Assembly: GCA_052315415.1 (NCBI GenBank)
Contig: JBLSDH010000003.1
Location: 56,530-120,529 of the forward strand
Source of the DNA: Cuniculiplasma sp052315415
GTDB lineage: Archaea; Thermoplasmatota; Thermoplasmata; Thermoplasmatales; Thermoplasmataceae
Reading direction: 5' to 3'
DNA: 64,000 nt
Positions 1 to 7,754 of the stretch are shown piece after piece. The notes under the pieces were generated by a model. It saw nothing but the letters and a program-made list of their open reading frames with translations, was not told where the DNA came from and searched no databases. Made by a program: the position numbers and the translations under genes. How positions within the stretch are numbered: the stretch's first letter is position 1; every line of letters starts with the position of its first letter.

Positions 1-230
1 CAATGGGAATGAAAAAAAGTGGAATAATAATATCAATAAACAGTGATCCTGATGCGGAGATTAACCAGATTTCTGATTATATTATAACAGCGGATCTTTA
101 CACTGCAATACCAAAACTTATTGAAGAAATAAGAAAAAGAAAGGGTGCCACGGTGGAAGAGGAAATTGTGAAAGAGGCGGGAACACAAAAAAAAGTAAGG
201 TCGAAAAAGAAAAAGGAAAATGAAGAATGA
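1..230 (+). CDS. etfA: Electron transfer flavoprotein alpha subunit, C-terminal fragment
   Basis: This is the last 75 or so codons of a gene that enters from the left edge; the ATG at position 3 is an internal methionine, not the start. The visible part has the C-terminal FAD-domain signature of ETF alpha: a GMKKSG turn, the strand IIISINSDPDAEI (the family has IVAINKDPDAPI), then SDYIITADLYTAIPKLIEEI. ETF alpha/beta carries electrons from acyl-CoA and related dehydrogenases into the respiratory chain, which fits the succinate dehydrogenase and cytochrome bd genes in this window. A lysine/glutamate-rich tail of about 25 residues follows the conserved domain. The FAD-binding core and any etfB partner lie outside the window. 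Confidence 0.85.
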   Translation, partial: MGMKKSGIIISINSDPDAEINQISDYIITADLYTAIPKLIEEIRKRKGATVEEEIVKEAGTQKKVRSKKKKENEE

Positions 231-476
231 AAATTATGAATTGCAGTTATGAGTATAGAGGCGTAATTTCACTCATATTTTTATTTTCTTTTTATAATGC
301 ATCTATCTTTTAAGTAAGAAAAGGAACTCCACATCGCTGCTTTTTTCATTGCTGTCCCTTTGTTATTTATAAGTTTTTTAATAGTTCTCTAAGCAAGTCC
401 TGTGAATAGTTAAAAATGTGTCACATAAAATAATATAAATGGAAAAATTAAATAATTACGAGAAATAACAACCAGA

Positions 477-1115
477 TTGAATCTTATATTAGCCCTGGAA
501 TATTTCAGCTACGTGGCCTCCGCCATGTTTGCAATTATTAATCCAATAGGTGCCATACCAACATTGGTATCCCTTACACAGGATTATTCAGACGTTGAAA
601 GAAAAAGAACCATCAGAATGGCCATAATGATGGAGGCCGGCATGCTTTTTGGTTTTGTCTTTGTTGGGATATATGTTTTTCAGATACTTGGCATAAACAT
701 AAATGATTTTAAGGTTGCAGGTGGCATATTACTGTTCAAGGTTGCATTCGATATGCTTCAGGGAAGGGCGTCAAATACCAAGCTGACAAAAGAGGAGAGC
801 ATGGAATCCACAGAAAGGGAAACAATTGGAATTGTTCCAATTGGTACTCCACTTCTGGCAGGTCCAGGTTCAATAACAACTGCAATTATTTTGAACACAA
901 GGGCAATAGGAATTAGTGAGAAAATGGGTTTCTATTCAGGCATATTGCTTGTTCTCCTTCTATCATTCATTATTCTTCACTATTCATTTGCACTTTCAAA
1001 AAAACTTGGAAGGACGGGGACAACCGTGATCTCAAGAATTATGGGACTTCTCCTTGCGTCCATTGGTGTTGAACTTATATCCACAGGCATAATTGCCATA
1101 GTTCAGAGTATTTAA
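477..1115 (+). CDS. MarC family integral membrane protein
   Basis: A 212-residue membrane protein of the MarC/UPF0056 family, with about six transmembrane segments in two similar halves. Family marks are INPIGAIPTLVSLT near the N-terminus and GTPLLAGPGSITTAI in the middle. The physiological substrate of the family is not settled; some archaeal members have been reported as amino-acid transporters. The start is a TTG at 477, chosen because the hydrophobic N-terminus begins there and no ATG is in frame upstream; a TATA-like box (424-441) sits about 40 bases before it. It converges with aroD and the two stop codons overlap by four bases. The 246 bases upstream hold only this promoter. Confidence 0.85.
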   Translation: MNLILALEYFSYVASAMFAIINPIGAIPTLVSLTQDYSDVERKRTIRMAIMMEAGMLFGFVFVGIYVFQILGININDFKVAGGILLFKVAFDMLQGRASNTKLTKEESMESTERETIGIVPIGTPLLAGPGSITTAIILNTRAIGISEKMGFYSGILLVLLLSFIILHYSFALSKKLGRTGTTVISRIMGLLLASIGVELISTGIIAIVQSI

Positions 1116-1789
1116 CCAAATGTGGAAAGGAATATGGAGATCATCTCATCAAGGCTGAACTGACCTTCTGAAGTTGGATTGTGAAGATAACAGTATGTGA
1201 AATCAGAGCACAGAATGGCGGTTGCTATTCTCATCTTTCTTGATGATTCTCCTAAAGGAATGAGTGAAAATGGTTTGCTGATATTCAGGGAAGTGGCCTC
1301 CCAGATTGCCTGTGCAAGGCTGTTTATATCGAAATATGATGCCACCTTCCCGGCACCTGAATTGTATGTTATTATCTCTCTCATCCTTACCATTGCAAGT
1401 TCCGGAGATGCTTCATGTGTGGAAATTATTGTCCTTTGTGGATCATAATCCACTTTTATGTCCTTCAGATCATCAATGTCTATATCAAAAATGAAATTGT
1501 TGTATCCATCCGCAATTTCATAATATTCCCTCACCTCCTTACCTCTCCCCCTGTAAGTGAATATGATAGGTATCTTGGATGAGTTAAGATAATCCATATA
1601 ATCGTTCATCTTTCTCTTTCCAGCCTGAGAAATAAGATCGAATCTTCCCTCCATAACTATGTTGTAAAGACCATTAATTTCCCTTAACTTTTCCAAATCC
1701 TGATCATTTATTGTTTCTGGATTTGTGGAAACAGCAATTGTTGGTGCCTTTCCCCTGACAAGAATGGAGGATGCTTTTAATTTAGCCAT
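1112..1789 (-). CDS. aroD: Type I 3-dehydroquinate dehydratase
   Basis: A 225-residue class I dehydroquinase, which removes water from 3-dehydroquinate to give 3-dehydroshikimate, the third step of the shikimate pathway. Visible marks are the strand FTYRGRGKE (residues 77-85), the general-base histidine in STHEAS (H125), the Schiff-base lysine in GAGKVASY (K148) and the C-terminal PLGESSRKMRI loop. Length is normal for the archaeal form. The promoter lies in the 167-base gap shared with the divergent gene at 1957; an AT-rich box around 1805-1815 would fit a leaderless or short-leader transcript. aroC lies 53 kb away, so the pathway genes are scattered. Confidence 0.93.
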   Translation of the reverse strand: MAKLKASSILVRGKAPTIAVSTNPETINDQDLEKLREINGLYNIVMEGRFDLISQAGKRKMNDYMDYLNSSKIPIIFTYRGRGKEVREYYEIADGYNNFIFDIDIDDLKDIKVDYDPQRTIISTHEASPELAMVRMREIITYNSGAGKVASYFDINSLAQAIWEATSLNISKPFSLIPLGESSRKMRIATAILCSDFTYCYLHNPTSEGQFSLDEMISIFLSTFG

Positions 1790-1956
1790 ATATGGATAGT
1801 AATTCTGATTATAAAAATCTCTAAATTTTTATCAGAAAAATAAACTGGTTACGAAAATATTTGTATTGTTTTCTGGGTTGTGTTTTTTATTTAATTATGT
1901 AAATTTTGTTCTACTATAATGAAAAGTATTATTTCACAGTAAGTTATTAATGGGCA

Positions 1957-2268
1957 TTGGCATCAGATTTGAAGAACATTGCTTCTATGATACAGAGGAT
2001 GATAGGTATGGATATGTTGGAAATTAAAAAAGGTGGAAAATACAAGGTTATATCAAACAGCGGTACAGATCAACCCATGATAACAGAGGGTGAGTACATC
2101 GGTTATACTCTCATGGGAGAAGACGGTGCAGTGGTTTTCAAAATGGAAGATGGAATGATGAGGCTTATTCCCGTTGGAAATCTTATTGCAATAGAGTTTA
2201 AACCGGAAGAAATAGAAACAAAGGAGAAAAAAGAGGATAAAAAGGAAAATCTAACCTACATAAGCTGA
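1957..2268 (+). CDS. Conserved small acidic protein, function unknown
   Basis: A 103-residue soluble protein I cannot assign. Residues 1-20 look like a short amphipathic helix, residues 20-80 are rich in beta-strand patterns (KYKVIS, GEYIGYTLM, GAVVFKM, MMRLIPVGNLIAIEF) resembling a small beta-barrel, and the last 25 residues are a charged lysine/glutamate tail. The barrel-like pattern recalls Sm-like or SH3-like folds, but this is inference from strand spacing only. The start is a TTG at 1957; an ATG at 1950 is in another frame. The 3' end overlaps the convergent thpR gene by 13 bases. Confidence 0.65.
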   Translation: MASDLKNIASMIQRMIGMDMLEIKKGGKYKVISNSGTDQPMITEGEYIGYTLMGEDGAVVFKMEDGMMRLIPVGNLIAIEFKPEEIETKEKKEDKKENLTYIS

Positions 2269-2765
2269 ATTCTGTAAATCTCATTGTGCAGAGCTCCAGA
2301 ACTATTTAACACACTCTCGTAAAATACCAGACTGGTGAATTTTATCTCAGTTTCCTCCATTCTTTCCTTAAATTTTTCCAAATTTTCTTCCCTTTTGAAC
2401 CTTCCCAGGGTGATGTGTGGCCTGAAGTTTCTATTTTCCCTCAGATTTTCAGGAGTGTTTTCTCTGACCTGCCTGTAAATTTCAAAAAGATCTTTCCCTT
2501 CAGCCATAAAGCAGGCAACCCTTGCATATTTTGAGTTTGGAAGCCCTTCAGGCCCACATATTTTATAAGTACCAGATTTCATATTAACATTGTTACATTT
2601 CTCATATATCTGTTTTAACACCCTATCCCCTATGTCTGAAAAAAATTCAATTGTTATGTGAAACCCAGCTCTGTCAGGCCTGAAGGAATTGTATGTTTGA
2701 ATCATCATCTCCTGAAAATTTGTAAGAAAGATACCCTCAACAGGTATTCCTATGAAAGCCCTCAT
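2256..2765 (-). CDS. thpR: RNA 2',3'-cyclic phosphodiesterase (2'-5' RNA ligase family)
   Basis: A 169-residue protein of the 2H phosphoesterase family. Both catalytic HxTx motifs are present: HITIEFF (near residue 41) and HITLGRFK (near residue 116). The N-terminus MRAFIGIPVEG and the spacing of the two motifs are typical of ThpR/LigT. The enzyme opens 2',3'-cyclic phosphates to 2'-phosphomonoesters and in vitro joins tRNA halves by a 2'-5' bond; its role in archaeal cells is unclear, although tRNA splicing is a natural context. It is divergent from gcvH across a 42-base gap, so its transcript is probably leaderless, starting at the ATG at 2765. Confidence 0.93.
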   Translation of the reverse strand: MRAFIGIPVEGIFLTNFQEMMIQTYNSFRPDRAGFHITIEFFSDIGDRVLKQIYEKCNNVNMKSGTYKICGPEGLPNSKYARVACFMAEGKDLFEIYRQVRENTPENLRENRNFRPHITLGRFKREENLEKFKERMEETEIKFTSLVFYESVLNSSGALHNEIYRIQLM

Positions 2766-2807
2766 TCCGGATGCATCCTATTTATACTATATTATACTTA
2801 CCTGATC
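2766..2807. promoter_or_regulatory. Compact bidirectional promoter between thpR and gcvH
   Basis: The whole gap between the divergent start codons is 42 bases. A run of TATA-like sequence, TTTATACTATATTATACTTA (2781-2800), can be read on both strands. On the plus strand TTTATACTA lies about 27 bases before the gcvH ATG; on the minus strand GTATAATAT lies about 25-30 bases before the thpR ATG. Both transcripts would be leaderless and the two TATA boxes overlap, so the two genes probably compete for TBP. Promoter assignment is from spacing and sequence only. Confidence 0.6.
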
Positions 2808-3182
2808 ATGTCTCTGGTTCCTGATAATCTCAGATATACAAAAACACATGAATGGATAAAAGAAGAGGGGGAAAATGTGATCATTGGGATCACAGATTTT
2901 GCCCAGAAACAGATAACAGATATTGTTTTTGTAGACCTTCCAAAAGTGGGTAAAAAAGCCCAGTCTGGAAAACCCCTTCTCACCATTGAATCTGTAAAAT
3001 CTGCAGAAGATATCATATCTCCGGTTGATGGTGATGTTGTTGAGGTAAATAGGGTTCTTGAGCAGAAACCTGAAGCTATTAATGAAGATCCTTATGGTAC
3101 TTGGATTGTAAAAATAAAGAAGTCTGGAGAGATAAAAGAGAGCATTGGCGCTGAAGAATACAGGAAATTCACAGGGGAATGA
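2808..3182 (+). CDS. gcvH: Glycine cleavage system H protein
   Basis: A 124-residue lipoyl carrier that shuttles the aminomethyl group between the P and T proteins of the glycine cleavage system. The lipoylation site is the lysine in ESVKSAED; other marks are YTKTHEWIK near the N-terminus, GITDFAQKQITDIVFVDLP and the C-terminal AEEYRKF. The start is the ATG at 2808; reading further upstream in frame gives 50 residues with no family similarity that run through the thpR coding region. The stop overlaps the rlmE start (ATGA), so the two are translationally coupled. gcvT is at 24.7 kb; the P protein is not in the window. Confidence 0.95.
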   Translation: MSLVPDNLRYTKTHEWIKEEGENVIIGITDFAQKQITDIVFVDLPKVGKKAQSGKPLLTIESVKSAEDIISPVDGDVVEVNRVLEQKPEAINEDPYGTWIVKIKKSGEIKESIGAEEYRKFTGE

Positions 3183-3757
3183 ACAGAAAGGATAATTATT
3201 ACAGACTGGCCAAAAAGGAGGGTTTCAGAAGCAGGGCTTCCTTCAAACTGATTGAGATTGACCAGAAGTTTTCCATACTGGGAAGGGGTATGAGAGTTCT
3301 GGAAATAGGTGCATCACCAGGTGGATGGACCGATGTTATCATTCAGACTGAGCCTTCCTACCTGCTCTGCGTTGATATACAGGGGAAAACTTCCAGAGGT
3401 TTTCCTGATACAATTAAAGGTGATATAAGAAGAAATGAAACCTGGGAAAAAATAAGGGAGTTTTCAGAGGGGATGCCATTTGATATCATAGTTTCAGATG
3501 CCATGACACATACAACTGGAAAGAGTGATTTGGATCATGGTGCTTCACTGGAAATTTGTAATGCAGTTCTTTCAGAGGGTGTGAAAACTCTATCAAATGG
3601 TGGTGCGATGCTTTTAAAACAGTTTCAGGGAACTTACACAGAAGAATTCATTAAAAAGGCACAAATGTATTTTCATGTGGTAAAGGTAACCAAACCCTCA
3701 GCTTCAAGAAAAGAGAGCAGGGAGATATATATCATAATGAAAGGTTTTCATTGGTAG
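3179..3757 (+). CDS. rlmE: 23S rRNA 2'-O-ribose methyltransferase, RlmE/FtsJ family
   Basis: A 192-residue SAM-dependent methyltransferase. It has the FtsJ N-terminus (YYRLAKKEGFRSRASFKL), the SAM-binding motif VLEIGASPGGWTDV near residue 41, and the K-D-K-E tetrad: K in RSRASFK, D in VSDAM, K in LLKQF and E in SREIYI. The family methylates a uridine in the A-loop of 23S rRNA; archaeal members may also act on tRNA, so the target is inferred. The ATG overlaps the gcvH stop codon. The 3' end overlaps the convergent gene at 3732 by 26 bases. Confidence 0.92.
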   Translation: MNRKDNYYRLAKKEGFRSRASFKLIEIDQKFSILGRGMRVLEIGASPGGWTDVIIQTEPSYLLCVDIQGKTSRGFPDTIKGDIRRNETWEKIREFSEGMPFDIIVSDAMTHTTGKSDLDHGASLEICNAVLSEGVKTLSNGGAMLLKQFQGTYTEEFIKKAQMYFHVVKVTKPSASRKESREIYIIMKGFHW

Positions 3758-4397
3758 TTTCATTCTTCCCAATTATTTCAAGTACCCTGTCCCTGAACTC
3801 ATATGCCACTATGGCAACCATCTTTCTTGCCTTTTCCTCCCTGTTTTCAATAATATCCCTGAGTCTCCTTCCTATCTCTTCCTCTCTTGCTATATCCATA
3901 TTTCTTAAAGCGGAATTTCTGTTCACCTCTTTTCTCCACTCCACAACAAATGCCTCAGGTGAGCTCAGGTCAAAAGAATGGTGCATGAGCCTTCTCCTCA
4001 CCGTTATAAATTTGATAAAATGCCTGAATTTGAATTCTTCATCATACTTCTCTGAAAACGTGTCCTCATCCATATCTATTCCAACCATTTCAACTTCCCT
4101 TTTTTTTCCATATATTACGGGCTGAACATATATTGGAGGGGGTGTCTCAACTTCTCCAAACCTTGCAAGTATGGTTCCGTATATAACGTCGTAATCACCA
4201 AGGGGTACCTCAAATGGATCGTCCAGAAATTTTGTAAGCCCTTCCACCTCCTCTGGCGATATGTCCATTATGATTCTATCTGGAAGCTCTTCATGTAGAA
4301 AATTTTTAATGGCCTCTCCCTCTGAAACCAGACCCTTTATGCCAAAACATATTAAAAGATCTGATCCTGAGGATGTCCTAATCCTTTTAATTTCCAA
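3732..4397 (-). CDS. Uncharacterised archaeal protein, 221 residues
   Basis: I do not recognise this protein with confidence. It has no signal peptide or transmembrane segment. The N-terminal half has alternating strands and helices (DLLICFGIKGLVSEGEAI, DRIIMDISPEEVEGL) followed by PVIYGKKREVEMVGIDM; this loosely recalls the TraB/PrgY pattern but lacks its GTAHxS signature. The C-terminal half is strongly charged and helical (a basic RRRLMHHSF stretch, then an EEEIGRRLRDIIENREEKARK helix). It lies one base downstream of the HTH regulator stop and probably shares its transcript, so it may be linked to that regulator. Confidence 0.7.
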   Translation of the reverse strand: MEIKRIRTSSGSDLLICFGIKGLVSEGEAIKNFLHEELPDRIIMDISPEEVEGLTKFLDDPFEVPLGDYDVIYGTILARFGEVETPPPIYVQPVIYGKKREVEMVGIDMDEDTFSEKYDEEFKFRHFIKFITVRRRLMHHSFDLSSPEAFVVEWRKEVNRNSALRNMDIAREEEIGRRLRDIIENREEKARKMVAIVAYEFRDRVLEIIGKNETTNENLSL

Positions 4398-4398
4398 A

Positions 4399-5337
4399 TC
4401 AATCCCCTTTCAGTCTCGTGATTTTTTTCATCAGTTCATCCTGATCCTTAAGATCACTGATGGTGTTAACAGTGATCACAGGGCAACCCCCAATTCTCTC
4501 CTTTGATGAAGATTCCTTTGATATTATTAGAGGCTGCACATCAAGTACTTCTGAGGATTCCCTTATCATTTTAATTCTTTCAGTCTGTACAATCATATTC
4601 TGAAATATTCCAAGAAGTCCATTCCATCTGTCTCCCGTTGCGGTTGCATCAAATGGTAATTTTGTAAAAAATTCAGGAATCAAACCAAGATTCACCAGAA
4701 GTCTGTCCACCTCGGAAAACAATGGATCCTCCGGTTCAGGAAAGTTACTCTCACATTCTATTGCGTTTTTCAGATCTATTTCGTTTGATATGTCTGTTTG
4801 CAAAAGATATTTAAGTTTTCTGTAAACCTCCATTGTTGAGGCAGTTCCAGATTCATAAAGGGAAATGGATCTCCTAGATACCCCAATCTTGTTTGATATG
4901 TAGCCAATAGACATGCCAAGCTTTATCCTGGCTTCGTGCATTCTCTCCCCATTTATCTGTACATAATACCCACCAGGGGCAGAAAATGTGCTTGGCCTGT
5001 CTCCCTCTATATATTTCTCAATTGTGTTTAAAGTCATTATTGGTATTCCATGCCTAAAATATACAATTTCATCTTCGAGATATCCAGTTCCGGATCTTCC
5101 TCCAACAACCACCGCAATGGCATCAAAACTTCTTGCCAGCTTTTTCAGATCATCAGAGCTCTCAGGACGGAGAGTATCCACATTGTAGAGAACCTTTATT
5201 ATAATTACCTCTTTTTCATTCTTCCCTATAATATCGAATGACAGGTTTGAATAGTACTCGGAATGGCTTACCCTATATCCATTCCTTATGAAGAAATTTC
5301 TCAATTCCCTGATTGTATCTATCCTGAAGTTATCCAA
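4399..5337 (-). CDS. Archaeal HTH-type transcriptional regulator, COG1395-like
   Basis: A 312-residue DNA-binding protein of the archaeal family with an N-terminal nuclease-like fold, a central Cro/CI helix-turn-helix and a C-terminal extension. The N-terminal domain (1-110) has VIIIKVLYNVDTL and AIAVVVGGRSGTGYL; the HTH (about 130-185) contains MHEARIKLGMSIGYISNKIG and VSRRSISLYESG, a clear CI-type recognition helix. The C-terminal 120 residues have strand-rich repeats such as DVQPLIISKESS. It starts with TTG at 5337; no ATG is in frame nearby. Its targets are unknown. It is divergent from the isopentenyl phosphate kinase gene across 68 bases. Confidence 0.85.
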   Translation of the reverse strand: MDNFRIDTIRELRNFFIRNGYRVSHSEYYSNLSFDIIGKNEKEVIIIKVLYNVDTLRPESSDDLKKLARSFDAIAVVVGGRSGTGYLEDEIVYFRHGIPIMTLNTIEKYIEGDRPSTFSAPGGYYVQINGERMHEARIKLGMSIGYISNKIGVSRRSISLYESGTASTMEVYRKLKYLLQTDISNEIDLKNAIECESNFPEPEDPLFSEVDRLLVNLGLIPEFFTKLPFDATATGDRWNGLLGIFQNMIVQTERIKMIRESSEVLDVQPLIISKESSSKERIGGCPVITVNTISDLKDQDELMKKITRLKGD

Positions 5338-5405
5338 TGCAAGGGACTATCATATTAAAAATATTTAAATTTTTTTAATTCTCAAAAACATCCCTTAAAA
5401 TTTAT

Positions 5406-6155
5406 ATGAGCAAAGCATGTCTCACAGTGATCATTTTCAAAATGGGTGGAAGTGTCATCACGGACAAATCAAAATATTGTACGGAAAATAGAGATGCAAT
5501 TTTAAGGATTGTTGAGGAAATTTGCAGCATAAATGAAAAGATGGCAGTTGTCCATGGAGGTGGATCATTTGGCCACATAGCCGCTGCCAAATATGATCTG
5601 AAAGGGAAAATAGATGCTAAGAGGGCAAGGGGAATCTCAATCGTCAAGAGTGATATGGAAAAATTAAATTCCATTGTGGTCAGGGCATTTATTGACGCAG
5701 GTATGAATGCAGTTGGTATCTCTCCATTTTTCACAGAACATATGAATACTGATGAATTTTTGAATGAAATGGTTAATGATGGCCAGATACCCATAATGTA
5801 TGGGGATGTGACCGTGAAAAACGGTGAAGTTAAAATTGTTTCAGGTGATGACATTATAATTTCTGCCTCAGAAATACTGAAACCTGAAAAAGCAATAATA
5901 TTCAGTGATGTGGATGGTATTTTTGACAAGGATCCAAAAAAACATAATGACGCCAGAATCATAAAAAAACTGGAAACACATGATGTTTCATTTTCAGATG
6001 TTGAAAACGATGTGACAGGTGGTATGCGAAAAAAATATTCTTCCATGATTGCCTTGAAAAACATGGGTGTAAAAACATATTTAATCAATGGAAATTATCC
6101 TGAAAGAATGCATGATATAGGAAAGGATGAATTTATAGGGACTGAGATAGTATGA
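5406..6155 (+). CDS. Isopentenyl phosphate kinase
   Basis: A 249-residue amino-acid-kinase-fold enzyme that phosphorylates isopentenyl phosphate to isopentenyl diphosphate, the last step of the archaeal alternative mevalonate pathways. It shows FKMGGSVITDKS at the N-terminus, the HGGGSFGH motif with the catalytic histidine (H50 region), GDDIIISASEIL and the nucleotide-binding segment SDVDGIFDKDP, then DVTGGMRKK. It overlaps fni by four bases, so the two successive isoprenoid enzymes are translationally coupled. Thermoplasmatales are known to use mevalonate-3-phosphate chemistry feeding into this kinase; the upstream kinases are not in the window. Confidence 0.94.
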   Translation: MSKACLTVIIFKMGGSVITDKSKYCTENRDAILRIVEEICSINEKMAVVHGGGSFGHIAAAKYDLKGKIDAKRARGISIVKSDMEKLNSIVVRAFIDAGMNAVGISPFFTEHMNTDEFLNEMVNDGQIPIMYGDVTVKNGEVKIVSGDDIIISASEILKPEKAIIFSDVDGIFDKDPKKHNDARIIKKLETHDVSFSDVENDVTGGMRKKYSSMIALKNMGVKTYLINGNYPERMHDIGKDEFIGTEIV

Positions 6156-7207
6156 TAGAAAACAGAAAGGAGGAACATATAAGAATTGCAGAGAACCAGA
6201 GTGTTGATGCCAGGCACAATTTCTGGGACGATATAACTTTGATTCACAGATCAATTCCAGAGGTTGACTTTGATAAGATAGAAACCTCTACGGATTTTCT
6301 TGGAAAAAAAATTGCATATCCAATGATCATCTCATCCATGACTGGTGGTACAGAACTTGCTAAAAAGATAAATCTAAATCTTGCAACCGCTGCAGAGAAA
6401 TTTGGGATTCCCATGGGGCTTGGTAGTATGAGGGCTGCCCTGGCAAAGAAAGAATTGTCCAATACATATTCAGTAATACTTGAGAGAAAGGTGCCCGTCC
6501 GTCTTGCAAATATAGGTGCACCTCAGCTTATTGAACAGGATAAAAAACCATTGTCTCATGGTGATATTGAATTTCTTATGAATTTGATTGATGCACACTT
6601 CCTCATAATACACTTCAATTTTCTTCAGGAGATGATACAGCCAGAGGGGGATAGAAATGCAAAGGGAGTTTTAAAGGCAGTGAAGGAGATTGCTTCAAGT
6701 TTCCCTGTGATTGCAAAGGAGACGGGAGCTGGTTTCTCCCTTGATGATATAATGGATCTTAAGGATGCAGGTGTGAAAGGAATTGATTCCGGTGGCCTTG
6801 GAGGTACTTCATTCTCAGCCATTGAATACTACAGAGCAAAATCCTCAGGAGAAATGGAAAAGGCTGAGGCCGGTAAAACCTTCTGGAGCTGGGGAGTTCC
6901 ATCTCCAGTGACGGTTAAGCTTGCATCACAATTTCTCCCTGTGATTGGAAGCGGTGGATTGAGAAATGGCCTTGATCTATTTAAGGCCATAAGGATGGGG
7001 GCCTCTGCAGGTGGTTTTGCAAAAACTCTCCTTTCATCTGCAGATGCATCAGCTGAACAGATTTCAGAAAAGATAGGAATGATCATAAGGGAACTCAAGA
7101 TTGCAATGTTTTTAACAGGTTCATCAACTGTTAATGATATATCAAAGGCGAAAATGTTTGTAAGGGGAGAATTGAAGGAGTGGATGGATTATTATGGACG
7201 AGGATAA
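6152..7207 (+). CDS. fni: Type 2 isopentenyl-diphosphate delta-isomerase (FMN)
   Basis: A 351-residue FMN- and NADPH-dependent isomerase that interconverts isopentenyl and dimethylallyl diphosphate. Typical marks are RKEEHIRIA at the N-terminus, PMIISSMTGG, GLGSMRAAL, NIGAPQL, HFNFLQEMIQPEGDR with the substrate-binding histidine and glutamine, VIAKETGAG, DSGGLGGTSF, and the C-terminal FMN phosphate-binding GSGGLRNGLD. Length is normal. It is downstream of and overlaps isopentenyl phosphate kinase; its own 3' end overlaps zpr1 by 14 bases, giving a three-gene operon. Confidence 0.96.
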   Translation: MIENRKEEHIRIAENQSVDARHNFWDDITLIHRSIPEVDFDKIETSTDFLGKKIAYPMIISSMTGGTELAKKINLNLATAAEKFGIPMGLGSMRAALAKKELSNTYSVILERKVPVRLANIGAPQLIEQDKKPLSHGDIEFLMNLIDAHFLIIHFNFLQEMIQPEGDRNAKGVLKAVKEIASSFPVIAKETGAGFSLDDIMDLKDAGVKGIDSGGLGGTSFSAIEYYRAKSSGEMEKAEAGKTFWSWGVPSPVTVKLASQFLPVIGSGGLRNGLDLFKAIRMGASAGGFAKTLLSSADASAEQISEKIGMIIRELKIAMFLTGSSTVNDISKAKMFVRGELKEWMDYYGRG

Positions 7208-7718
7208 CTTTTTTGAAGAGGAACAGAATGATGTGAAATGTCCTGTGTGCAATTCCAACCTTTTTTACACACAGATAATAACTGATATTGCCTTTGAGAG
7301 GAGAATTCTCATACAAACATACTACTGCAAGAAATGCCTTTTTAAGAGAAATTCAGTGATTCCCCTGGACTCTGGTAAAGCTGTCAGGATCAGGTACGAA
7401 GTTTCCAGAGCTGAGGATCTCAGAACAATAGTTTACAGATCACCAGATGCCAGAATCACCATTCCTGAAATAAATGGTGAAATAGAGCCAGGAACAATAT
7501 CTGACGGTGAAGTGACAACGGTTGAAGGGGTCATAACTAGATTGTCGGAGAATATGCTCATTGCAATTGATGAAAATGATGAAACTGCAAAGGAAAAAAT
7601 GAAATTCCTAAAGGATTTCAGTGAGGGAAAAAGGATTCCTTTTACACTGATAATTGAGGATGAATCCGGTTTATCAACAGTGAGGAGTCCAAGAGCCATT
7701 ACAGAAATTCTTGGCTAA
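7194..7718 (+). CDS. ZPR1-type zinc finger protein
   Basis: A 174-residue archaeal ZPR1 domain protein. It has one zinc finger, CPVCNSNLFYTQ paired with YYCKKCLFKRNSV, followed by the ZPR1 beta domain with RSPDARITIPEINGEIEPGTISDGEVTTVEGVI, a segment very close to the family pattern. Eukaryotic ZPR1 has two such modules and binds elongation factor eEF1A; the single-module archaeal protein is thought to be related, but its role is not established. It starts inside the last codons of fni (ATG at 7194) and is the third gene of that operon. Confidence 0.88.
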   Translation: MDEDNFFEEEQNDVKCPVCNSNLFYTQIITDIAFERRILIQTYYCKKCLFKRNSVIPLDSGKAVRIRYEVSRAEDLRTIVYRSPDARITIPEINGEIEPGTISDGEVTTVEGVITRLSENMLIAIDENDETAKEKMKFLKDFSEGKRIPFTLIIEDESGLSTVRSPRAITEILG

Positions 7719-7754
7719 TGAAAAAAACTTTATTCCAATAAAAAATACTTCAAC

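Noticed and set aside
231..476. Small gene between etfA and marC
   Set aside because: Only a frame of about 25 codons without features is present; the region holds the marC TATA box and AT-rich sequence.
5402..6088. Long open frame antisense to the isopentenyl phosphate kinase gene (228 codons)
   Set aside because: The plus-strand kinase is certain and covers the whole interval; the antisense frame is serine/phenylalanine-rich as expected of a mirror of coding bias.
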